From assembly GCA_017477805.1 (NCBI GenBank), contig JAFUUM010000317.1:1-6748 (forward strand): a DNA stretch of 6,748 nucleotides, in the 5' to 3' direction. A model generated the notes under the pieces. It was not told the DNA's origin, did no database searches, and saw only the letters and a list, made by a program, of their open reading frames with translations. Both the position numbers and the translations under genes were made by a program. Within the stretch, counting starts at the first letter, position 1. Each line of letters starts with the position of its first letter. Positions 1 to 5,164 of this stretch are shown here, one piece after another. Origin of the DNA: Lachnospiraceae bacterium. GTDB taxonomy: Bacteria; Bacillota; Clostridia; Lachnospirales; Lachnospiraceae.

Positions 1-46
1 CATGGTGGGCATGACCCCCAGTGAGTACAGAAACGGAGTTATTTGA
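1..46 (+). CDS. AraC-family transcriptional regulator, C-terminal end only (partial)
   Basis: Reading from base 2, the last 14 codons give MVGMTPSEYRNGVI followed by TGA at 44-46. The string GMTPSEYR is the hallmark end of the second helix-turn-helix in AraC/XylS-type DNA-binding domains, so the gene to the left encodes such a regulator. It could be a stand-alone AraC protein or a two-component response regulator with an AraC-type output domain; the window does not show which. The stop lies two bases before the ATG of the solute-binding protein gene, so the two are almost certainly co-transcribed and perhaps translationally coupled. Only the end of the gene is visible, but the motif is distinctive. 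Confidence 0.8.
   Translation, partial: MVGMTPSEYRNGVI
35..38 (+). promoter_or_regulatory. Ribosome binding site deciding the start of the TRAP-binding protein
   Basis: GGAG at 35-38 lies 10 bases before ATG at 49 but only 4 before an in-frame TTG at 43. The spacing and the better start codon favour ATG 49. The site sits inside the last codons of the upstream AraC-type gene. Confidence 0.55.
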
Positions 47-48
47 GA

Positions 49-1074
49 ATGAAAAAAGAGGGGATAAACAAAGCCATATGGATCCCCGTGATCGCCGGGG
101 TGGGTGCGCTGACGATCCTGACCGCACTGCTTGTTTTCTTTGGCCCCCGAAGGACGGAAGTCATTCCGGAACACGTACTGTTTTACGCGGAAAATCAGAC
201 GCCTGATTATCCTACGACATTGGGAGGACAGCGGTTTGCGGATCTTGTGTATGAGCGGACCGATGGGCGGATCAAGATCCTCATCAAGAGCGGCGCCGAG
301 CTTGGCAGCGAAGGGGAGGTCATCGATCAGATGAAATACGGCGGCATCGCTTTTGCCAGAGTGTCCTTATCCCAGATGGCAGAGAGGATCCCGGAGATGA
401 ACGTGCTGCTGATGCCCTATCTTTATGACGGTCCCGAACACATGTGGCGGATCCTTGAGGGAAGCATCGGGGACGAGTTCCTGCAAAAGGCCGGGAATTA
501 CGATCTCGTGGGACTTTCCTGGTATGATGCCGGCGCCAGAAATTTCTACAGCACGGGAAAACCCATTACCTGTCTGGAGGATCTTCAGGGGATGAAGATC
601 CGTGTACAGGAGTCTTCCATGATGGCGGATATGGTGTCTGCCCTGGGAGCAAGCCCTGTGGAAGTGGTTTATGCGGAAGTATACTCTGCCATCGAGCAGG
701 GTATCGTGCAGGGAGCGGAAAACAACTGGCCTTCCTACGAAGCCATGAACCACTATAAGGTGGCGGAGTACTATACCATCGACGAGCACGTGAGAGTGCC
801 GGAGATGCAGATCTGTTCCAAAGTCGTATGGGAGAAACTTTCGAAAGAGGATCAGGAGATCCTTTTGGAGTGCGCAAAAGAATCCGCGCTGTATGAGCGG
901 GAACTGTGGAAAGAGCGGGAAGAAACCTCCAGACAGATTGCCGTGGACTACGGTACCACTGTCATCGAACTGTCTGCGGATGAGAAAAAGAGATTTCGAA
1001 ACGCCATGAGCGGCGTCTATGAAAAATACTGCGGGGATTACATGGACCTGCTGGATCGGATCATGGAGTATTAA
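49..1074 (+). CDS. TRAP-type solute-binding protein, DctP/SiaP family, membrane-anchored
   Basis: The 341-residue product has the usual length and layout of DctP-family extracytoplasmic binding proteins, which capture carboxylates, sugar acids or related anions for TRAP transporters. A hydrophobic segment at about residues 10-31 follows a Lys-bearing start and acts as signal or membrane anchor. No lipobox cysteine is present, although many Gram-positive binding proteins are lipoproteins. The mature part has the family pattern: a QRFADLVYERTDGRIKI-like first strand and helix, then KIRVQ at 183-187, whose Arg185 matches the carboxylate-binding Arg of SiaP. GAENN at 222-226 supplies the ligand-contacting Asn. 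The gene follows an AraC-type regulator by two bases and is closed by a terminator, with no DctQ or DctM membrane subunit after it. It may therefore feed a sensor kinase rather than a permease, or the permease may be encoded elsewhere. The family call is firm; the ligand is unknown. Confidence 0.9.
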   Translation: MKKEGINKAIWIPVIAGVGALTILTALLVFFGPRRTEVIPEHVLFYAENQTPDYPTTLGGQRFADLVYERTDGRIKILIKSGAELGSEGEVIDQMKYGGIAFARVSLSQMAERIPEMNVLLMPYLYDGPEHMWRILEGSIGDEFLQKAGNYDLVGLSWYDAGARNFYSTGKPITCLEDLQGMKIRVQESSMMADMVSALGASPVEVVYAEVYSAIEQGIVQGAENNWPSYEAMNHYKVAEYYTIDEHVRVPEMQICSKVVWEKLSKEDQEILLECAKESALYERELWKEREETSRQIAVDYGTTVIELSADEKKRFRNAMSGVYEKYCGDYMDLLDRIMEY

Positions 1075-1122
1075 GATCCCTGGGACATTCCCATAGATAA
1101 AATCGAATATTGGAAACGGATG

Positions 1123-1168
1123 AAGATCCGGATCACTTGTCATAAGACAAGCGGTCCGGATCTTTTTT
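1123..1168 (+). terminator. Intrinsic terminator after the TRAP-binding protein gene
   Basis: A perfect 10-bp stem, AAGATCCGGA (1123-1132) with TCCGGATCTT (1155-1164), runs into six T residues at 1163-1168. Inside it a second stem, CTTGTC (1136-1141) with GACAAG (1146-1151), closes an ATAA loop; a 3x3 internal loop separates the two stems. The site begins 48 bases after the stop codon and ends the upstream transcript. Oddly, the inner hairpin carries ACTTGTCATAAGACAA, a 16-base sequence found again upstream of the kinase gene. The stretch 1169-1260 after it holds nothing I can recognise. Confidence 0.85.
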
Positions 1169-1260
1169 GTTTCGCGGAAGATGGAGGGAATAAGGCGCCC
1201 ATATGGCGGATCCGGATGTCATTATGTGGATTTGGCAGGTAATGCAGATAAACTAATATG

Positions 1261-1289
1261 TTGACATATAACAAGTATAGTCAGATAAT
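1261..1289 (+). promoter_or_regulatory. Sigma-A type promoter of the kinase operon
   Basis: A perfect -35 box TTGACA (1261-1266) is followed after exactly 17 bases by GATAAT (1284-1289), one mismatch from TATAAT. Transcription would begin near 1296 and leave a leader of about 105 bases before the kinase ATG. The spacer carries one arm of an inverted repeat and the initiation region carries the other, so a bound repressor would block polymerase. No other promoter of this quality lies in 1169-1401. Confidence 0.75.
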
Positions 1290-1301
1290 AAACTTGTTAT
1301 A
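1267..1301. promoter_or_regulatory. Probable operator: perfect 10-bp inverted repeat around the -10 box
   Basis: TATAACAAGT (1267-1276) and ACTTGTTATA (1292-1301) are exact reverse complements separated by 15 bases. The arms are 25 bases apart from start to start. The -10 box lies between them and the left arm fills the -35/-10 spacer. This is the expected geometry for a repressor site on two faces or for two bound dimers. The binding protein is not shown by the sequence; the HTH protein encoded downstream is the obvious candidate for autoregulation. Confidence 0.65.
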
Positions 1302-1371
1302 AAATGAGATAACTATAAGTATACCTTGTTATACATAAAGAGAAATAATAAGAATACTTGTCATAAGACAA
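1292..1371. repeat. Three ACTTGTTATA-like sites phased at exactly 32 bp
   Basis: ACTTGTTATA at 1292-1301, CCTTGTTATA at 1324-1333 and ACTTGTCATA at 1356-1365 are 10/10, 9/10 and 9/10 matches. Their starts are exactly 32 bases apart, close to three helical turns, so bound proteins would lie on the same DNA face. The DNA between copies is AT-rich and not repeated. The third copy continues as ACTTGTCATAAGACAA (1356-1371), itself a near-palindrome with TTGTC/GACAA arms and an ATAA centre; the second lies within GTATA-CCTTGT-TATAC. All sit between the promoter and the kinase start, in the leader, and could also form weak RNA hairpins. Confidence 0.6.
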
Positions 1372-1401
1372 ATAAGCTGAAAAGGAAGAAAGGAGGCGCC
1401 A

Positions 1402-2229
1402 ATGACAGATCTGATCACGGAAGTACAGGATCTTACGGACCTTGCATTTGAAGAAACGGAAAAACGGCCGGGGATCGGTGGCTCCTTTTTGAAAACGGTC
1501 CGGATAGAAGAGGGAAAGAGAGTGATCTACAAGTGCCCGGATCTTGATCCGGAACTTGGTTTTGTGGGCCACGAAGGAGTAAACGAACTGGTGGCTTCCA
1601 GACTAATGAAAAAGCTGGGGATCGAGGGAGCGGAAGTTCGGCTCCTTCGGGCAAAAGTAAATGCGGGCGGCAGGCAGCAGGAAACCTGGGTGGTAAGATC
1701 CGAGGACTTCTTAAAGCCCGGACAGGACAAGATCTCCCTGGAACTCTTTTACGAAGGTGAAAAGCGGGAGAACGAGACGCCTCTTGCCTTCTGCGAACGC
1801 AGAGGTTTCGGGGATGCAGTGTACAGGATGCTGATCCTGGACTATCTGATCCTCAACAGGGACCGTCACGGGAAAAACATGGAAGTGATCCGGGATAAAG
1901 AGAAGCGGGAATTTCGGCTGGCACCCCTGTTTGACCAGGGCTTATCCCTTTTGTTCCGATGCCGGTCGGAAGCGGATATGGAGATGCTGGATGTGATGGC
2001 AGACCGGCCTGTCCAGTGTTTTGTGGGCAGCAGGTCTGCGGCGGAGAATCTGAAACTGATCCCGGAGGAGAAGTGGCCGAAACTCCCGGTCCTTACGGAT
2101 AGCGATGTGGATGAGATCCTATCCGGTCTTTCGGACATCATGCCGGAGATCTGGACGGAAAAGGTAAAGAGCATGCTGAAGGGTCGGTGGGCAGTGCTTC
2201 AGGAAATGCTGTTAAAGCAGATGTTTTGA
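1402..2229 (+). CDS. HipA/CtkA-like serine/threonine protein kinase, compact form
   Basis: The 275-residue protein has the conserved elements of HipA-type kinases. These are a glycine-rich loop GIGGSFLKT at 24-32, a likely ATP-binding Lys44 in VIYKCP, a helix Glu58 or Glu62 in GHEGVNELVASRL, and the catalytic loop LNRDRHGKN (Asp154 base, Asn159 metal ligand). LAPLFDQG at 173-180 carries Asp178, the DFG-equivalent. In E. coli HipA the same positions read as a DRHxKN loop followed by an LAPxYD motif. The protein is much shorter than HipA (about 440 residues) and lacks a separate N-terminal subdomain, so it resembles CtkA of Helicobacter or the HipT kinases. All catalytic residues appear present, so activity is expected; the target is unknown. 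AGGAGG at 1391-1396 lies 5 bases before the ATG. The gene is preceded by a strong promoter with operator repeats and followed after 34 bp by an HTH protein gene, an arrangement like a toxin-antitoxin pair in kinase-first order. Confidence 0.82.
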   Translation: MTDLITEVQDLTDLAFEETEKRPGIGGSFLKTVRIEEGKRVIYKCPDLDPELGFVGHEGVNELVASRLMKKLGIEGAEVRLLRAKVNAGGRQQETWVVRSEDFLKPGQDKISLELFYEGEKRENETPLAFCERRGFGDAVYRMLILDYLILNRDRHGKNMEVIRDKEKREFRLAPLFDQGLSLLFRCRSEADMEMLDVMADRPVQCFVGSRSAAENLKLIPEEKWPKLPVLTDSDVDEILSGLSDIMPEIWTEKVKSMLKGRWAVLQEMLLKQMF

Positions 2230-2263
2230 TACTTCCGCAGAAACGTGCAGGAAGGAGTAACGG

Positions 2264-3079
2264 ATGAAGATATTCGAATTACGGACAGCTTCAAAGAAAA
2301 GAGGAGATGCGCTGGCGTATCTGTTCTATTATGAGCGCTCCGGCCATTTTGCCATGGAGATCCCGGAGGAGAGCGATGAGTGGGAACTTCCCATGTATAT
2401 TGCCTCTTTTTTCCGAAAGGGAGAATTGACCCTGGGACATGAGGTCTGCAAAAAGTGGCTGGCAGAGCGGGTCCTTCCGTCGGAGCGTCAGGATATCCGG
2501 GAGATCCTCACGGGGATTCGAAAAGAGGAATACCATGTGTACGATCTCTTAACGGCCTGTGAGGGCAGATGTATCCAGGACGATTATTACCTGAAAGAAG
2601 TAAGGGAAAAGGATCTTCCCCTGGAGATCCGGAACCGGCAGGAAATGCGTTTAGAGGATATCACGCCCCTTTCCAAACAGCGCCTCCTTGCCTTTTTCCA
2701 TAACGGGGACGTGAAGATCTGTTCCCTGGAATCTGTGGTGGGCGAAAAAGAGGAGTTTCGCTCCCTGTGGTCTGACCGGATGTTGTACCGTTCTGCGGAC
2801 GTTCAGCCGGGAGGATATGGGATCAGATTTGGAGATTCCCTATCCATCGGAGCCGGAGAATTGTACAATAAAGGAGAACTGCTCCCCTTAAGTGTCCGGG
2901 ATTTTAAGGATTTTGCGGGAGGCAACCTGGTGAGCACCTCGGAAGCTGCCGGGATCCTTGGGTGCAGCAGACAGTATGTGGATGAGCTGGTAAGAAAAGA
3001 GAGGCTCCATCCTGTGAAGACCCTGGCCAAGGACAGACTGTTCCTTCGGCAGGAAGTGTTCAGCCGCGTAAAACAGTGA
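2264..3079 (+). CDS. DUF2442-like protein with C-terminal excisionase-type HTH; probable partner of the kinase
   Basis: The product has 271 residues. The end, about 221-268, is a winged helix-turn-helix of the MerR/excisionase type (STSEAAGILGCSRQYVDELV, then a charged wing and LRQEVFSR), so DNA binding is expected. Residues about 138-205 (LLAFFHNGDVKICSLE, later GIRFGDSLSIGAGELYNKG) resemble DUF2442, a small domain often found in antitoxin-like proteins; this match is by eye. Residues 1-135 (LAYLFYYERSGHFAMEIPEE, EYHVYDLL, YYLKEV) belong to no domain I recognise. There is no signal peptide or membrane segment. AAGGAG at 2252-2257 lies 6 bases before the ATG, 34 bp after the kinase stop. The context suggests an antitoxin, kinase substrate or autorepressor acting on the upstream repeats. 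That role is inferred; the HTH is the part I am sure of. Confidence 0.65.
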   Translation: MKIFELRTASKKRGDALAYLFYYERSGHFAMEIPEESDEWELPMYIASFFRKGELTLGHEVCKKWLAERVLPSERQDIREILTGIRKEEYHVYDLLTACEGRCIQDDYYLKEVREKDLPLEIRNRQEMRLEDITPLSKQRLLAFFHNGDVKICSLESVVGEKEEFRSLWSDRMLYRSADVQPGGYGIRFGDSLSIGAGELYNKGELLPLSVRDFKDFAGGNLVSTSEAAGILGCSRQYVDELVRKERLHPVKTLAKDRLFLRQEVFSRVKQ

Positions 3080-3090
3080 TGTTGTTATAA
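3080..3090 (+). promoter_or_regulatory. Possible extra operator-like site before the dehydrogenase gene
   Basis: TTGTTATAA at 3082-3090 is identical over nine bases to 1294-1302 in the operator upstream of the kinase; the full 10-base site at 3080-3089 matches ACTTGTTATA at 8 of 10 positions. It lies in the 35-bp gap between the HTH gene and the dehydrogenase gene. No -35 box is visible upstream. It may be a single binding site or a chance match in an AT-rich gap. Confidence 0.3.
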
Positions 3091-3114
3091 GGATAAGAGG
3101 AGAAAGAGGAAATC

Positions 3115-4098
3115 ATGAAGATCGCTATTTTGGAAAGAAACAGTGTGGGACTGGATATTGATGTGAAGAGATATGAGGATTTCGGAGAATGCACCGTATA
3201 CGCCAATACCGTAACGGAAGAGGAAGTGGCGGAGCGGACGGCGGATGCGGATATCATCATTGCCAACAAGGCGCCCCTAAATGAAAGGTCCCTGGCCGGT
3301 TCCAAAAATGTAAAGCTCATTTCGAATTTTGCCACGGGTTATGATTCCGTGGATATTGAATACTGCAAAAAAAGAGGGATCACGGTCTGTAATATTCAGG
3401 ATTACGCCACGGAGATGGTGGCACAGCATACCTTTGCCCTGGCCTTATTCGTCATGGAGCATCTTTCCTATTACGATGACTACGTAAAAAGCGGCGCTTA
3501 TACGGCACAGGACCGCTTTTCTCACTTTGATCAGACCTTTACGGAGATCGCGGGAAAGACCTGGGGCGTTGCCGGAATGGGTAATATCGGCAGGAGAGTA
3601 GCCAAGATCGCGGAGGCCTTTGGGGCAAAGGTCATCACCTTCTCCACCTCCGGAAAACCTGCCACCTCCGAAGCGGGCGAAGCACCGGGCGAGTACCCCC
3701 GGGTGGATTTTGATACCTTTTTAAGAGAGTCCGACATTATTTCCGTGCATTGTCCCCTGACGGACCGCACCAGGGATCTGTTTGACGAAGCAGCATTTTC
3801 CAAAATGAAAAAGGAAGCCATCATCGTCAACGTGGCAAGAGGTCCCGTGATCAATGAGGATGCTCTGGCAAAGGCGTTGAAAGAAAATCGGATCGCTGGC
3901 GCAGGTCTGGATGTGATCTCCAAAGAACCCATGAGAAAAGACAATCCCCTGTATGAATTCAAAGACAGCAAGCGGCTTCTTGTAACGCCCCACATGGCCT
4001 GGGCCAGTGTGGAAGCAAGAGAACGCTGCTGCGCACAGGTATATGAAAACATCGACAGTTTCTTAAAGGGTTCTCCCATCCGTGTGGTTTCCAAATAG
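3115..4098 (+). CDS. D-2-hydroxyacid dehydrogenase (NAD(P)-dependent)
   Basis: The 327-residue cytosolic enzyme interconverts a 2-keto acid and the D-2-hydroxy acid, for example pyruvate/D-lactate or hydroxypyruvate/D-glycerate. The substrate cannot be named from sequence. The N-terminal catalytic part has the family string NFATGYDSVD at 71-80. The Rossmann motif is GMGNIG at 154-159. The catalytic triad is complete: Arg242 in NVARGPVI, Glu271 in KEPM and His293 in TPHMAWAS. At the end of the second Rossmann strand, where NAD-specific members carry Asp, it has Ser177 within FSTSGK, so NADPH use or mixed use is possible. A purine-rich AGAGGA (3105-3110) lies just before the ATG. The gene starts 35 bp after the HTH gene with no terminator between, so it may be the third cistron of the kinase operon, though its function has no obvious link to the pair. 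Confidence 0.9.
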   Translation: MKIAILERNSVGLDIDVKRYEDFGECTVYANTVTEEEVAERTADADIIIANKAPLNERSLAGSKNVKLISNFATGYDSVDIEYCKKRGITVCNIQDYATEMVAQHTFALALFVMEHLSYYDDYVKSGAYTAQDRFSHFDQTFTEIAGKTWGVAGMGNIGRRVAKIAEAFGAKVITFSTSGKPATSEAGEAPGEYPRVDFDTFLRESDIISVHCPLTDRTRDLFDEAAFSKMKKEAIIVNVARGPVINEDALAKALKENRIAGAGLDVISKEPMRKDNPLYEFKDSKRLLVTPHMAWASVEARERCCAQVYENIDSFLKGSPIRVVSK

Positions 4099-4114
4099 GG
4101 ACCGGAAAGAGTTT

Positions 4115-4143
4115 TTGAAATCCGAATGGTTATCTGATAAATT
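4115..4143 (+). promoter_or_regulatory. Weak candidate promoter for the STAS-ATPase-debranching operon
   Basis: The 82-bp gap before the STAS gene holds TTGAAA (4115-4120) and, 17 bases on, TAAATT (4138-4143); GATAAA at 4136-4141 is an alternative with a short spacer. The match is modest. The gap size and change of function make an independent start reasonable, but no strong terminator for the upstream gene is visible. Confidence 0.3.
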
Positions 4144-4180
4144 GTAAGTAGTCGCTGTTTGTGAAAGGAGAAGGTTAACC

Positions 4181-4480
4181 ATGTTAAATACGGAGAAAGT
4201 AGAAAACGGGAATGAACTGACCCTGGTTTTGACCGGAAGACTGGATACGGTGACGGCTCCGGAGCTGGAAGAGGTGATCAAAACAGGACTGGGAAGTGCG
4301 GAGAAACTGATCTTTAACTTAAATGACCTGGAGTACATTTCCAGTGCGGGCCTCAGGGTTTTGTTAAATGCTCAGAAGCGCATGAACAAACAGGGCGCCA
4401 TGGTGATCACCGGTGCCGGCGAAGAAGTAAAAGAGATTTTTGATGTAACAGGTTTTTCGAAGATCCTCACCATTGTGTAG
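4181..4480 (+). CDS. STAS-domain anti-sigma factor antagonist (SpoIIAA/RsbV type)
   Basis: A 99-residue single STAS domain, the normal length for SpoIIAA/RsbV-type proteins. These cytoplasmic switches, when unphosphorylated, bind an RsbW/SpoIIAB-like anti-sigma kinase and free its partner. Seen in the sequence are the first strand and loop LTLVLTGRLDTVTAPELE (13-30) and the core LEYISSAGLRVLL (50-62). Ser55 aligns with the phosphorylated serine, while Ser54 takes the place of the preceding Asp in SpoIIAA. The C-terminal VKEIFDVTGFSKILTI completes the fold. AAAGGAGAAGG at 4164-4174 precedes the ATG. The next gene, 23 bp on, encodes a divergent ATPase-fold protein that would be the natural partner. 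No sigma factor gene is in view. Confidence 0.92.
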   Translation: MLNTEKVENGNELTLVLTGRLDTVTAPELEEVIKTGLGSAEKLIFNLNDLEYISSAGLRVLLNAQKRMNKQGAMVITGAGEEVKEIFDVTGFSKILTIV

Positions 4481-4503
4481 ACGTGTAAATCAGGGGGAAA
4501 ACT

Positions 4504-5133
4504 ATGGAGAAATCGACGGAACTGTACTTAAAGAATACGGAAAGTTCAGCGGCGGAAGCCCTGAAGATGGTAGACGACTATATAAACGCCCAGGACCTGG
4601 AGAAAAAGAAGGCTCTGCACCTTCGCCTTCTGGCGGAAGAGACCATCGGTATGGTCAGGGCCATGGCCGGAGAGTTTAAAGCTCTGTTCTGGTTAGAAGA
4701 GGAAAACGGGGAATACCGTGTCCGCCTTACGGCCAAGACGGAAATGGATAAAGGAAAAAAGCAGGATCTTCTGTCTGTTTCCAAATCCGGCAAAAACGCC
4801 TCTGCAAAGGGCTTTATGGGAAAGATCGGGGAACTCATCGAAAACGGTCTGTTACATTACAGTGAAGTAATGAAGCTTCAGCAGGAATACGGCGGAGGGT
4901 ACGTGGATTACGCCCTCATCGGCTGTGATGTGCCGGAAGCGCCGCTGATGGGAGAGCCCATCGTCTGGTCATTGAACAATTATAAAGAAGGACTGGAACA
5001 GGCGGATGATTCCGATGCCCCGGCAAAAGAAGCCTGGGATGAGCTGGAAAAATCCATTGTGGCCAGTATCGCCAAGGATGTTGTGGTAGGAGTAAAAAAG
5101 GATCGTGTGGAAATGACGATCATCGCGGGCTAA
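4504..5133 (+). CDS. Divergent RsbW-like (HATPase-fold) protein, putative STAS partner
   Basis: The 209-residue soluble protein is not strongly similar to anything I can name. Its first part, LHLRLLAEETIGMVRAMAG (38-56), is placed and shaped like the N-box helix of GHKL ATPases such as RsbW, where one expects EExxxN. Here the Asn is replaced (Met50), and I see no DxGxG or later glycine box. Other visible features are a Lys/Ser/Gly-rich stretch at 82-107, a polar linker at about 164-176, and a final strand VEMTIIAG as in the ATPase fold. It may be a pseudokinase that still binds the STAS protein, or an ATPase whose motifs have drifted. AGGGGG at 4492-4497 gives 6-base spacing to the ATG. Placement directly after the STAS gene is the main support for a partner-switch role; the debranching enzyme gene follows after 31 bp. 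Confidence 0.6.
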   Translation: MEKSTELYLKNTESSAAEALKMVDDYINAQDLEKKKALHLRLLAEETIGMVRAMAGEFKALFWLEEENGEYRVRLTAKTEMDKGKKQDLLSVSKSGKNASAKGFMGKIGELIENGLLHYSEVMKLQQEYGGGYVDYALIGCDVPEAPLMGEPIVWSLNNYKEGLEQADDSDAPAKEAWDELEKSIVASIAKDVVVGVKKDRVEMTIIAG

Positions 5134-5164
5134 GAGTCTGTTTCCGATAAGGGGGAATTACAAC

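Noticed and set aside
43..48. In-frame TTG start for the TRAP-binding protein at 43
   Set aside because: It lies only 4 bases from the GGAG site and overlaps the upstream stop; ATG at 49 has better spacing and is the preferred codon.
367..1143. Long open frame on the minus strand (258 codons) opposite the TRAP-binding protein gene
   Set aside because: Its translation is rich in His, Ile and Pro with no family resemblance, and it lies opposite a well-recognised gene; it is a by-product of that gene's codon use.
1203..1256. Short plus-strand open frame of 17 codons upstream of the kinase promoter
   Set aside because: A GGAGGG lies 14 bases upstream, too far for a normal start, and the frame sits between a terminator and a promoter with no support for expression.
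1292..1371. CRISPR-like array, because short repeats recur at a constant interval
   Set aside because: The repeated unit is only about 10 bp, there are three copies, they overlap a promoter leader, and no cas genes are present.
4088..4116. Possible terminator TTTCC/GGAAA followed by TTTTT after the dehydrogenase gene
   Set aside because: The stem is only 5 bp with an 11-base loop, and three bases separate it from the T run; too weak to call.
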